A program made the translations under genes and the position numbers. A stretch of DNA of 23,006 nt, from positions 1 to 23,006 of the forward strand of contig CAZGKE010000049.1 of NCBI GenBank assembly GCA_964526035.1, given 5' to 3'. The notes beneath the pieces were generated by a model. The model saw only the letters and a program-made list of their open reading frames with translations. It did no database searches and was not told the DNA's origin. Position 1 is the first letter of the stretch. Each line of letters starts with the position of its first letter. Of this stretch, positions 6,652-14,988 are shown piece after piece. The stretch is from DAOMOD01 sp964526035. GTDB taxonomy: Bacteria; Pseudomonadota; Gammaproteobacteria; Xanthomonadales; BPKI01.

Positions 6652-7740
6652 ATGCTCAGCGCCTTCTGGAACGAACTTGGCACCGCCTCGCGCATTCTGT
6701 TGATCGGTTGCCTCGCGGTGATCCCGATCGCCGCAGGCATCCTGCTGATCGACCGCCTGTTCATCCGCGAACCGCCGTTGCCGCCGGAGGAACTGCTGCC
6801 GCCGGTTGCCGAGCGCCTCGGCCTCAACCTGGAGTTCGATTCGCCGCAGCGCGGATTCCTGCTCGCGTTGCTGCAGCGATTCGAGCCCATCGTCGGGGAG
6901 GCGCGTTCGGTGGAGACGGTGATGTGGCGCGAGGACGTCAGCCACCGGCTGTGGGTGTTCGAGTTCAAGGCCAGCGAAGTCGTCATGATCACCGACAGCC
7001 ATCTCGCCCCGCTGAAGCGCCACCGCGCCAACATCACCCGCCTCGCCATCGCAGTCGAGCTCAAGGGCGCAAACCTGCCCGAATGGACGGTGTTGTCGAA
7101 GGACGCACTGCCCGCGCCGCCATGGACGGTCGAGGCTGCCGAACGCGCTTCGCGGATCGAGGATCTGTGGCTCGGCACCTCGGGAGCCTTCGTGATCGCG
7201 GTGGCGCGACCGGATCGATTCGCCTTGGGCGAGATGGTCGCTCGCAATATCAGCCCGGAGTTTCACCCCGGTCTGGCCAACAGTGCGCTCGCAATCGATG
7301 TGCAGCGCGTGCTGGACGTGGTGAACCGCATGGATACCGGTGGCGCGCAGCTGGCGCGGGTCTACCGCATCGACGGCATCGAGGTGAAGTTGCCCGAGGT
7401 GCGTCGACCGGACTTCTCCGGCATCTATCCGCGACCGACCGTCGCAGAAGGCGAGGCGCCCAGATCGATCGACGCGCTTTCCGCAGAGTTCGATTCGAAA
7501 ATGGCCGAAGTGGAACGCGCTGCGGCCGCACGCCAGGCGGAATCGGATGCGCGTTTCGAGGCCGAGCGCGCGCAATCCGAAGCGCGCTCGCAGGCCTTCC
7601 TGGAGCAGATCCAGCGCGACAGCGCCGAGGCCGACGCGCGCCGACAGGCCGACCATGAAGCCATGCGGGCGCGGCTCGAACAGCTGCGCGAGCAGCGTCG
7701 CAACAGTCCTTCCGCCGATCCAGATGGAGACCCGAGATGA
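6652..7740 (+). CDS. Membrane-anchored protein with C-terminal coiled coil, unknown function
   Basis: A 362-residue protein with one N-terminal membrane segment (about 14-34, LLIGCLAVIPIAAGILLI), a globular middle part (about 50-260) and a long charged helix rich in Ala, Glu, Arg and Gln (about 275-355) that should form a coiled coil. The middle contains an immunity-like or sensor-like mixed alpha/beta pattern (WVFEFKASEVVMITDSH) that I cannot place in a family. Its TGA overlaps the ATG of the DUF3592 gene by 4 nt, so translation is coupled. Together with the tail-anchored protein upstream it looks like part of an inner-membrane assembly; the coiled coil suggests self-association or a partner. 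Confidence 0.7.
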   Translation: MLSAFWNELGTASRILLIGCLAVIPIAAGILLIDRLFIREPPLPPEELLPPVAERLGLNLEFDSPQRGFLLALLQRFEPIVGEARSVETVMWREDVSHRLWVFEFKASEVVMITDSHLAPLKRHRANITRLAIAVELKGANLPEWTVLSKDALPAPPWTVEAAERASRIEDLWLGTSGAFVIAVARPDRFALGEMVARNISPEFHPGLANSALAIDVQRVLDVVNRMDTGGAQLARVYRIDGIEVKLPEVRRPDFSGIYPRPTVAEGEAPRSIDALSAEFDSKMAEVERAAAARQAESDARFEAERAQSEARSQAFLEQIQRDSAEADARRQADHEAMRARLEQLREQRRNSPSADPDGDPR

Positions 7741-8207
7741 ACACCGCCACGCCTGCCCCTCGTGCGTCTCCGCCTGCTGCCGCCTTCTGGGGCCTGGCGG
7801 CGTTTGGCCTGTTTCTGGTCGTGCTCGGCCTGCATGCCGAATGGTTCATTCAAATGAGCGCCGACTGGGAACCTGTACCGGCCCAGGTTACGGTTTCGGA
7901 AACGACGAGCGTCCAGCGCAGCGGGCGACAAAGTATCCGGTACCTGTTCGCGTATCGCTACATCCGCGATGGCAAGATGTACGAGGGTGCGCGCTACAGC
8001 TATCGCGGTCGTATGCACGAAGGAGTCAGCCAGTACCAGCGCGGCGATATCATCACCGCCTATGTCAGTCCCGACGACCCTGCGTTCAGCGTGATCGCCC
8101 GCGATCTCAAGTGGTGGGACCGGCTGTATGCGCCGTTCGGCATGTTGATCATCCTCGCAGCACTTTACCGGATCGGTCGCGAGCGCCAGCTTGCGCGCCG
8201 CGCCTGA
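7737..8207 (+). CDS. DUF3592 family membrane protein
   Basis: A 156-residue protein with two membrane helices (about 16-36 and 130-147) flanking an extracytoplasmic strand-rich domain (about 40-120). The pattern W.PVPAQVT, then YLFAYRYIRDGKMYEG, then YQRGDIITAYVSPDDPAFSVI matches the DUF3592 family, whose hallmarks are an opening Trp, a Y.Y..G strand and a closing YxxG..V..Y..P.dP motif. The biochemical role of DUF3592 is not established. It starts inside the stop codon of the previous gene (ATGA). Confidence 0.8.
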   Translation: MNTATPAPRASPPAAAFWGLAAFGLFLVVLGLHAEWFIQMSADWEPVPAQVTVSETTSVQRSGRQSIRYLFAYRYIRDGKMYEGARYSYRGRMHEGVSQYQRGDIITAYVSPDDPAFSVIARDLKWWDRLYAPFGMLIILAALYRIGRERQLARRA

Positions 8208-8226
8208 TCTTCCACGAGCCAAGGCG

Positions 8227-8697
8227 ATGAAAGACGCCGAAGTCATGGGCGTGCTGTTGCTGTTGCTGATGGTGGTGCTGCCGCTTTTCGCCACTTTCAG
8301 CGATGTGATGCGGCGCCGCTATCCGCGTACGCCGCCCATGATCGCGCTCGGCTACCTGCGTCATCTGCTGGTCATCGCGGTGCCGACCCTGGTCGGCCTT
8401 GCGATTGCTCTGCTGGCGTTCGCCATCTACCCGGCCGGTCTCGTATTGCAGCTGATTCTAGGGGTCGACCTGCTGGCGCGCAGTCTCTCGGGTGCGAGCA
8501 ACACCCTGCCGTTGACCTGCGCCTGGACGGGAATTCCGGCCAGCGTCTGTCTGCCTTCGGCGCTGGCGCTGCACCTCGGGCACCTGGTCGTCGCCTGGCT
8601 TGGATTGCGCTACGGACTGTGGCTGCTGGGTCGGTTGGGCGAAGGACTGCGTGCCGCACGGGATTCACTGGACGCTGCGCTGGGACTTCGCGACTGA
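8227..8697 (+). CDS. Polytopic membrane protein of unknown function, last gene of the operon
   Basis: A 156-residue, very hydrophobic protein with three to four predicted membrane helices: about 6-26, 45-75, a possible third in the middle, and 115-135. ATG 8227 is preferred. TTG 8191 inside the previous gene is also in frame, and the ribosome binding site is weak (GAG 9 nt upstream). The helix-terminating ends are rich in Arg. No family is recognised. The gene is 19 bp after the DUF3592 gene and meets the kinase gene end to end with only 38 bp between, where no strong terminator is visible. Confidence 0.65.
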   Translation: MKDAEVMGVLLLLLMVVLPLFATFSDVMRRRYPRTPPMIALGYLRHLLVIAVPTLVGLAIALLAFAIYPAGLVLQLILGVDLLARSLSGASNTLPLTCAWTGIPASVCLPSALALHLGHLVVAWLGLRYGLWLLGRLGEGLRAARDSLDAALGLRD

Positions 8698-8735
8698 GCA
8701 CTTGCCAGGCACACGGCACGACGCGAATTGCGGCG

Positions 8736-11555
8736 TCAGGGAGCGCGCGCGGCGAGACGTGCCTGCAGCAACGGCCAGCGGGGGTCGTCTCGGAGCGCCG
8801 CGAAGTCGGCGCTGTCGAGCATCCAGGCGCGCCAGGTAGGCGCGTCGACGGCGAACGCAAGGTGCTCGAAGGCGACGTCCTGATCGCCCTGCAGCGCCCA
8901 CCAGTGAGCCCGCATCACCAGCTTGCCGGCATCGTCAAGCATGTCGCACGGCCCGGCGGCGGCGCAGTCGCCGAGCCGCAGCGCCTCGCGGTAGCGCCGT
9001 TCGGCCTCGGCAACGCGTCCTTCCTCAAGTGCAAGGATCGCGCCGAGCAGCTCGGTCAGGGCCAGTTCCCCGCGAGCCGACTCGCCGGCAAGCACGCCTG
9101 CCTCACGGACCGCCTCTGCGGCACAGTCGCGCGCGCCGGCTGCGCGACAGGACAGCGCCAGGTAGCGCTGAACGCCGGCCGCCAGACGCGGCGTATCGGC
9201 TGACGACGCGGACGTGCGGGCGAGTCGCTCGAAGCCCGTCCGCGCTGCGGCGCTGTCGCCGCGCAACAGGTCCAATCGCGCACGCTCGAATGCCAGCCAA
9301 CGGGTGCGCGGGTTGGCTTCGCCCAGACGCGCGGCCGCCAGCGCGTACCCTTCGTCGAAATGCGCTGCACTGGCCTCGAAGCGGCCAAGTCGGGTCTGCA
9401 CCTGACCCACCAGCATCAGCGTATCGGCCAGGCTGGGGTGATCGGCAGGAAGGACCGCGCGGTCAATTGCCAGCGCCTGTTCGGCCTCCTCCAGAGCCTG
9501 CGCCAGTTCGCCCAGGCGGTCGGAGGCGCGTGCGAGGTTGTTGTAGAGCGCGCCCATGAACGGGTGTTCGCGAGGCAATTCGTCCTGCGCCAGCAGGAGT
9601 GCGCCGCGGGTCGCCTCGCGGGCGGCCAGGAAATCGCCGCGCGCCTGGTGCACGGACCCCAGGTTGGCGCGCAGGTTGGCGACGCGCGCGCGCGCAGCGG
9701 TGCTCGCTTTTTCGTCCAGGGCCGGCAGCGCCTCGCTCACCGCCAGCGCCTGGGCCAGGACAGCAGCGGCCTCGTCGAGTTGTCCGCGCTGACGAAGCAC
9801 GATGCCCAGGTTGTTGAGGCTGCGCCCGACGTGCTCGCCGCCTTCAATGCCGGCGTCGGACAGTACCGCCAGAGCCTCCCGATAGAGCTCCTCGGCGCGC
9901 TCCAGCGCCTTTCGATCGCGCTCAAGACCACCGAGCCGGTCGAGCAGGGCGGACAGGCGCTCCGGATCGGCGAGCTGTGGCTGGCGCCGCAGTTCGATGC
10001 CGCGCAGCAGCAGCGACTCGGCCCGGTCGAAGGCGCCCAACGACCAGTAGACGTCCCCCAGCGCCTCGAGCAGGCGTGCCTGCACCGCCGGAGCGTCCGC
10101 AAGGTTCTCGATCCGCGCTTCGCCGCGCTCAAGCAGCTCGCGTGCGGTGAGGTCGAGTCCGGGATTGTCGCGGGGATCGGCGCCCGAGAACAGCTCGATC
10201 AGGAATCCGGAAGCCGACTCGGCGATACCCTTGGCTTCCAGCGCCTGCTGCTGCGAATCGATGGCCCGCGCTTCGGCGCGGCGCGCCTCCAGCAATCCCA
10301 GGCCGGCGACCATGGTGCCCACCAGCAGCGCGGTGACGACCGCGGCGCCCGCGCCGACCGCCAGCTTGTGTCTGCGTACGAACTTGAAGGTTCGATAGCG
10401 CAGGCTCGGCGGTTGTGCCAACACCGGCTGATCGTCCAGATAGCGGCGCAGGTCCTCGGCCAGCGCCGATGCCGAGCCGTAGCGCTGCTCGCGATCCTTG
10501 GCCAGTGACTTCAGCAGCACGCTGTCGAGGTCGCCGCGCAGGCGCTGCTTCCAGTTGAGCGTGATGCCGTCGCCGCGACGCCCGGCGTAGGCGCTTGGGC
10601 GCGGCGTGTCGCCTTCGCGAATGGCGCGGCACATGGCCTCGAAACCCATCTCGCGCAGTGCCCGCTGGCTCAGCGGCAGCTCACCGACCAAGAGCTCGTA
10701 CAGCACCAGACCGAGCGCGTACACGTCGGAGCGCGTATCGACGTCGATCTCGCCCATCGACGCCTGCTCCGGACTCATGTACTCCGGAGTCCCCAGCAGC
10801 TCGCCGAAAGCGGTGGCGAAGGAACGACCATCGCGGCTGAAGTCGGTGAGCTTGGCGATGCCGAAGTCGATCACCTTGGGCAGGCCGATGCCGCCGTCGT
10901 CGACCACCAGGATGTTGGAAGGCTTCAGGTCGCGGTGGATCAGTCCCTTGCGATGCGCGTGCTGAATCGCATCGCACACCGGCAGCAACAGCGCGATGCG
11001 CTGGCGCAGGTCGAGTCTGCGTTCGCCGGCCCAGCGCGTGATCGGCAAGCCTTCGATCAGCTCCATGGCGAACCACGGCCTGCCGTCGGAGCTGCTGCCG
11101 GCATCGAATACCCGCGCGATGTTGGGATGGTCGAGGACCGCCAGCGCCTGGCGTTCGGCGCGGAAGCGCGCCAGTGCCTCGTCGCTGTCCATGCCTCGGC
11201 GGGTCACCTTGAGCGCCACCGTGCGCTGCACCGGCTCCTGCTGCTCGGCGCGATACACCCGACCCATGCCGCCCTCGCCGAGCAGTTCGCCGAGTCGGTA
11301 CGGACCGATCTCCAACGGATCGGCCGGCGCCTGAGTGGGTCCGGCGAACCCGCGCACCACATCGGCCAGGCCCTCCAGGCCGGCCTCACGCTGGACCAAT
11401 CCTGTCGGGCTGTCGAACATGGCGACCAGTTCCGCATGCAGCGCCGGTTCGTCCTGTGCAAGCGCCTGCAGGCGCGCGCGGCGCGCCTCGACGGACAGCG
11501 CCTCAAGCTCATGGAACAGGGCTTCGAGGCGCTGGAAGGAAGTCTTGTCGGTCAT
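8736..11555 (-). CDS. Transmembrane Ser/Thr protein kinase with periplasmic TPR domain (second of a tandem pair)
   Basis: A 939-residue Hanks-type kinase. Residues 1-80 are a helical leader typical of this kinase group. The kinase domain covers about 84-375: GEGGMGRV loop (93-100), Lys116 in VALKV, catalytic HRDLKPSN (207-214), DFG (230-232) and GTPEYMSPEQ activation end (255-264), so all key residues for activity are present. A membrane helix follows at about 399-421. Then come about 500 residues of tetratricopeptide repeats outside the membrane (for example NNLARASDRLGELAQALEEAEQALAI), probably the sensory part. It lies 72 bp downstream of a paralogous kinase and is the third gene after an ECF sigma factor. 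The family model (PknT/EcfP, PknS/EcfK) is that the kinase phosphorylates the sigma factor. The ribosome binding site is weak, and a five-codon ATG...TGA frame (11566-11552) overlaps the start. Confidence 0.92.
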   Translation of the reverse strand: MTDKTSFQRLEALFHELEALSVEARRARLQALAQDEPALHAELVAMFDSPTGLVQREAGLEGLADVVRGFAGPTQAPADPLEIGPYRLGELLGEGGMGRVYRAEQQEPVQRTVALKVTRRGMDSDEALARFRAERQALAVLDHPNIARVFDAGSSSDGRPWFAMELIEGLPITRWAGERRLDLRQRIALLLPVCDAIQHAHRKGLIHRDLKPSNILVVDDGGIGLPKVIDFGIAKLTDFSRDGRSFATAFGELLGTPEYMSPEQASMGEIDVDTRSDVYALGLVLYELLVGELPLSQRALREMGFEAMCRAIREGDTPRPSAYAGRRGDGITLNWKQRLRGDLDSVLLKSLAKDREQRYGSASALAEDLRRYLDDQPVLAQPPSLRYRTFKFVRRHKLAVGAGAAVVTALLVGTMVAGLGLLEARRAEARAIDSQQQALEAKGIAESASGFLIELFSGADPRDNPGLDLTARELLERGEARIENLADAPAVQARLLEALGDVYWSLGAFDRAESLLLRGIELRRQPQLADPERLSALLDRLGGLERDRKALERAEELYREALAVLSDAGIEGGEHVGRSLNNLGIVLRQRGQLDEAAAVLAQALAVSEALPALDEKASTAARARVANLRANLGSVHQARGDFLAAREATRGALLLAQDELPREHPFMGALYNNLARASDRLGELAQALEEAEQALAIDRAVLPADHPSLADTLMLVGQVQTRLGRFEASAAHFDEGYALAAARLGEANPRTRWLAFERARLDLLRGDSAAARTGFERLARTSASSADTPRLAAGVQRYLALSCRAAGARDCAAEAVREAGVLAGESARGELALTELLGAILALEEGRVAEAERRYREALRLGDCAAAGPCDMLDDAGKLVMRAHWWALQGDQDVAFEHLAFAVDAPTWRAWMLDSADFAALRDDPRWPLLQARLAARAP

Positions 11556-11627
11556 CGGCTGCTCATGGTTTCGCGCGCATCCTGGATCGGCTCCATGGAT
11601 CTGTACGCAGGATGTCGGGCGGACCCT
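11552..11627 (-). other. Intercistronic gap between kinases: mini-ORF and weak hairpin
   Basis: The 72-bp gap holds a minimal frame ATG AGC AGC CGA TGA (11566-11552) whose stop overlaps the kinase start as ATGA. It also holds an inverted repeat, CATCCTG (11578-11584) with CAGGATG (11608-11614). Either could set the ratio of the two kinases. Both are short and may be chance. Confidence 0.25.
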
Positions 11628-14213
11628 TCATTGGCCGTGGTTCGCGATGCGTCCTGCCAGCTGCGTCTGCAGTTCGGACCAGCGCGGATCGCTTCGCAGG
11701 CCATCCCAAACGTGGTCGTCAAGCATCCACGGCGTCCATCGCGGGTGTTCGATCGCCAGTGCGAGCGCCGCGAAGGCACGATCGAAGTCTCCCGTCGTCA
11801 GCCACCACGTGGCGCGAGTCACCAGTTCCTGCGCCTGGTCGAGCACGCATGGGGCGTCGGCGCAGTCCCCGAGCCGCAGCGCTTCCTCCCACCGCGTCTG
11901 CGCCGCATCGACATCGCCGACCCGCAGCAGGATGAGCGCCTGAAGCAGACGCGCCTGCGCCCGTTCGCCATCCTCGCCGGTCGCATCGGCGCTCAGCCAC
12001 GCGGCCTCGGCGGCCTTCTGCGCGCCCTGCCGATCACCCGATGCGTCGAGGAACACGGTCTGGCGGCGACGGCATACCGCGAGGTCGCGCGGTGCGCTCG
12101 GGTGATCGCTTGCCGCGATCAGCGCGCAGGTTTCGTCGCCGCGCTGCAGCGCCAGCCTCGTGTTGCCCGAGCCATGCGCGGCCAGCGCCAGCCATCCCAG
12201 CGGGCGCGTGGTGTCGTAGCTGTTGGCGCCGCGGGTGGCGCGGTAGATTTCGAGCGATTGGATCAGGGTCTGCTCGGCGGCCTCGAAACGGCCGAGGCGC
12301 ACTTGAATCTGTCCCTTGTTGAGCAGATGCGCGGCCACCGTGGGATGCTCGGCCGGCAGCGCCACGGCGTTGATGGCGACCGCGCGCTCGGCGTGGCGCA
12401 GGGCAGTGCCATAGCGGCCCAGCGCGGCTTGCAGGAAGGCCAGGTTGTTGTGCAACACCGCAAGCCGCGGGTGCTCGTCGGGAAGCTGGCGTTCGAACAT
12501 GGCCAGGGCGCGCTCGCCGGCGTCGATGGCGCCGACCGTATCGCCGCGTTGATGGCGCACCTGGGCCAGGTTGCCAAGAAGGTTGGCGACGTTGTTGCGC
12601 CAGCCCTGGTGACCCTCGGGATCGGCCTCTGCGTGCGCCTCGATCAGAGCGATGCCGCGACTGTAGACGGCGTCCGCCTCATCGAAGGCGCGTGTGCGAA
12701 CCAGCAGAATGCCGTAGTTGTTGAGCAGGGTGACTTCCTGCGGCGTACCCAGTCGGTCCAGGCTTGCGAGCAGGTCCAACGCCTGGCGATACAGCGCAGC
12801 GGCCTCCTCGTAGTCGTGGTTGTCGCGCAGCAACCCGGCCAACCGGTTCAGCACTTCGATGCGACCCGCCGGATCATCAGCGCGCAGCGCAAGCGCGCGC
12901 CGCAGCAGCGGCTCGGCGCGACCGGCGTCTCCCAGTACCCAGTACAGGTCGCCGAGCTTGGTCAGCAGGCTGGCCTGAACGCCAGGCTGCGCTTCGAGGT
13001 TGTCGATGCGCGCCACGCCGCGCTCCAGCAGTTCGCGAGCAGTGAGGTCGAGTCCCGGCTGCTGGCGCGGATCGGCGGCCCGGAACAGCTCGACGAGAAA
13101 ACCCATGGTGGCTTCCGCTTCATCGCGTTCGCGCTGGGCCTCGACGGCGGCCGTCGTGGCCTGCGCTTCACCGCGCCGGGCCTCGATCAGACCGTGCGTG
13201 GCGAGGGCGCTGGCGGCAAGAAGAGCGATTGCCACTGCGGCTCCTGCCAGCACCACGGCGCGATGGCGCCGCACCAGGGTCACGGCGCGATAGCGCAGGC
13301 TCGGCGGCTGCGCAGCGACCGGCTCGCCGTCAAGGAAACGGCGCAGGTCGGCAGCAAATGCAGCCATCGACTCGTAGCGGCGCCCGCGATCCTTGGCCAG
13401 GGCTTTCAGCAGCACCGCGTCAAGATCGCCACGCAGACGACGGCGCCACTGGCTGCCGTGGATCGAAGTTGCTGGATCGAATCGAACGCTGGGCGCCGGG
13501 GCTTCGTCCTCGCGGATGCGCCGGCACATCTCGTGGAATCCCAGGCTGCGCAGCGTCTCGACCGGTATCGGCAGCGCGCCGGTCAGCAGTTCATAGAGCA
13601 CCAGTCCCAGCGCATACACATCGACGCGGGTGTCGATGTCGATGGCACCCAGCGCAGCCTGCTCCGGGCTCATGTATTCGGGTGTTCCCAGCAGCATTCC
13701 GGACTCGGTGTCCGCGTTGCTCAACTCGGCGAGCTTGGCGATGCCGAAGTCGATGATCTTGGGCAGCCCGATGCCCTCGACATCGACCACCAGTATGTTG
13801 GAGGGCTTGAGGTCGCGATGGATGACGCCCTTGCGATGCGCATGTTCAATCGCATCGCACAGCGGCAGCAGCAGGCGGATGCGCTGTTCCAGATCCAGAT
13901 CGGACTGCGCAGCCCATTGCGTGATCGGCACGCCATCGACCAACTCCATGGCGAACCAGGGTCGGCCTTCGTCGCTGCTGCCGGCGTCGAAGACCCGGGC
14001 GATGTTGGGGTGATCGAGCAGCGCCAGTGCCTGGCGCTCGGCGCGAAAGCGCTGCTGCGCTTCGTTCGATTCGAGCCCGGCGCGACTCAGCTTGAGCGCC
14101 ACCGTGCGTCGCACCGGCTCGACCTGTTCGGCCACGTAGACCGTGCCCATGCCGCCCTCGCCCAGCAGACGCACCAGCTGGTAGGGGCCGACCCGCGGCA
14201 GCGCTCCGGTCAC
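11628..14213 (-). CDS. Transmembrane Ser/Thr protein kinase with periplasmic TPR domain (first of a tandem pair), coupled to ECF sigma factor
   Basis: An 861-residue Hanks-type kinase, paralogous to the one at 8736-11555 but without its 80-residue leader; the kinase domain begins at residue 10. Motifs: GEGGMGTV (18-25), Lys41, HRDLKPSN (132-139), DFG (155-157), GTPEYMSPEQ (176-185), all intact. A membrane helix lies at about 319-340, followed by about 500 residues of TPR-like helical repeats. The start GTG 14213 overlaps the sigma factor stop as GTGA, so sigma factor and kinase are translated together, a strong hint that this is the dedicated kinase. Blocks such as HPNIARVFDAGSS are identical in both kinases, which points to a local tandem duplication followed by divergence of the TPR parts. 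Confidence 0.92.
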   Translation of the reverse strand: MTGALPRVGPYQLVRLLGEGGMGTVYVAEQVEPVRRTVALKLSRAGLESNEAQQRFRAERQALALLDHPNIARVFDAGSSDEGRPWFAMELVDGVPITQWAAQSDLDLEQRIRLLLPLCDAIEHAHRKGVIHRDLKPSNILVVDVEGIGLPKIIDFGIAKLAELSNADTESGMLLGTPEYMSPEQAALGAIDIDTRVDVYALGLVLYELLTGALPIPVETLRSLGFHEMCRRIREDEAPAPSVRFDPATSIHGSQWRRRLRGDLDAVLLKALAKDRGRRYESMAAFAADLRRFLDGEPVAAQPPSLRYRAVTLVRRHRAVVLAGAAVAIALLAASALATHGLIEARRGEAQATTAAVEAQRERDEAEATMGFLVELFRAADPRQQPGLDLTARELLERGVARIDNLEAQPGVQASLLTKLGDLYWVLGDAGRAEPLLRRALALRADDPAGRIEVLNRLAGLLRDNHDYEEAAALYRQALDLLASLDRLGTPQEVTLLNNYGILLVRTRAFDEADAVYSRGIALIEAHAEADPEGHQGWRNNVANLLGNLAQVRHQRGDTVGAIDAGERALAMFERQLPDEHPRLAVLHNNLAFLQAALGRYGTALRHAERAVAINAVALPAEHPTVAAHLLNKGQIQVRLGRFEAAEQTLIQSLEIYRATRGANSYDTTRPLGWLALAAHGSGNTRLALQRGDETCALIAASDHPSAPRDLAVCRRRQTVFLDASGDRQGAQKAAEAAWLSADATGEDGERAQARLLQALILLRVGDVDAAQTRWEEALRLGDCADAPCVLDQAQELVTRATWWLTTGDFDRAFAALALAIEHPRWTPWMLDDHVWDGLRSDPRWSELQTQLAGRIANHGQ

Positions 14214-14800
14214 GCGTCGTCGTCCTCTCCACCGCTGTCGCCGTCGCCGAGCCGCGATGCCAGCCAGCGTCGGGTGAAGCGCCAGTCGCGCTCGACGCTG
14301 GACAAGGAAAGGCCGAGCACCTGCGCGGCCTCGTCCATGGTGGCGCCCCAGAACACCCGCAGTCGCACCAGATCGGCCTTGCGCGCGTCCAGATTCTCAA
14401 GCGCCTCCAGCGCGGCTGCGACTTCGGCAACGTCGAGCAGGTCGTCGCTGGCTCTCGCATCGGACAGGCTGATGCGCAGCTGGTCGCCGCCGCGCTTGTG
14501 CGCGCCGCGGCGACGCTGATAGTCGATCATGGCGCGCGCCATGATCTGTGTGGCGTACGCGAAAAAATGCCTGCGGTTCTCGAAATCACGCGGTTGTTCG
14601 AGAATCTTGAGCAGCGCATCGTGGGCAAGGATGCGGGGCTCCAGGGTCAGGCCATGCAGACCGCCGCGGTTGCGCGCGGCCATTTCGTGGCTGGCAATCT
14701 GCTCGAGCCGCTGCACCACTGCCGCGGCCAGCTGCCCGTCGGCGTCGCGGTCGCCGCGCGCCACCCGTCCGAGCAATTGTGTGATCGGCTGTTCGCCCAT
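14210..14800 (-). CDS. ECF RNA polymerase sigma factor (ECF43-like), partner of the Ser/Thr kinases
   Basis: A 196-residue extracytoplasmic-function sigma factor of the Sigma70_ECF (PF07638) type. ATG 14800 is chosen because GGGGGAGA (complement of 14811-14818) lies 10 nt upstream; the in-frame ATG at 14839 has none. Region 2 covers about 5-105: HDALLKIL for core binding, then HFFAYATQIM and DYQRRRGAHKRGG for -10 recognition. Region 4 covers about 125-185, with a helix-turn-helix around GATMDEAAQVLGLSLSSVERDWR. There is no anti-sigma gene. Instead it overlaps a transmembrane kinase gene by 4 nt, as in ECF43 pairs (EcfP/PknT of Vibrio parahaemolyticus, EcfK/PknS of Xanthomonas citri), where phosphorylation of a Thr in region 2.2 enables core binding. 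Thr52 (TLEPRILAHD) is a candidate here, but alignment is needed. Target genes are unknown. Confidence 0.88.
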   Translation of the reverse strand: MGEQPITQLLGRVARGDRDADGQLAAAVVQRLEQIASHEMAARNRGGLHGLTLEPRILAHDALLKILEQPRDFENRRHFFAYATQIMARAMIDYQRRRGAHKRGGDQLRISLSDARASDDLLDVAEVAAALEALENLDARKADLVRLRVFWGATMDEAAQVLGLSLSSVERDWRFTRRWLASRLGDGDSGGEDDDA

Positions 14801-14972
14801 TGCGTGTCCGTCTCCCCCGAAAGCAATGCGGTCAAGCATAGGCGAGGGAAGGTGAAGGAACCACCTTGATCGCTGCGCGCGTCAGCGTCGCGACTCTGCA
14901 GAATCTTCGATGCGGACCACCCGGCCCGGACGACGGTTCTGGTCCTCGGCCCTCGTGGCGACCGCCACGCAC

Positions 14973-14978
14973 TACAAT
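14973..14978 (+). promoter_or_regulatory. TACAAT -10-like hexamer just before the acyltransferase start
   Basis: TACAAT (5 of 6 match to TATAAT) ends 10 bp before ATG 14989. If used, transcription would start at about 14985 and give a leaderless or nearly leaderless mRNA, which would explain the missing ribosome binding site. No good -35 box is seen. Confidence 0.35.
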
Positions 14979-14988
14979 GCGCGGCCTC

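Noticed and set aside
5959..7656. A 565-codon open frame on the - strand
   Set aside because: Antisense to the first two genes of the membrane operon, whose starts, membrane helices and overlapping stop/start codons are coherent. The antisense product is low in hydrophobic order.
8720..8737. Terminator between the membrane operon and the kinase gene
   Set aside because: GACGC and GCGTC can pair around an 8-nt loop, but the stem is only 5 bp, has no T-run and overlaps the kinase stop.
10935..14519. A 1194-codon open frame on the + strand
   Set aside because: It lies entirely opposite the two kinases and the sigma factor, which have clear catalytic motifs. Its product is rich in Gln, Arg, Ala and His with no domain pattern, as expected for an antisense frame in GC-rich DNA.
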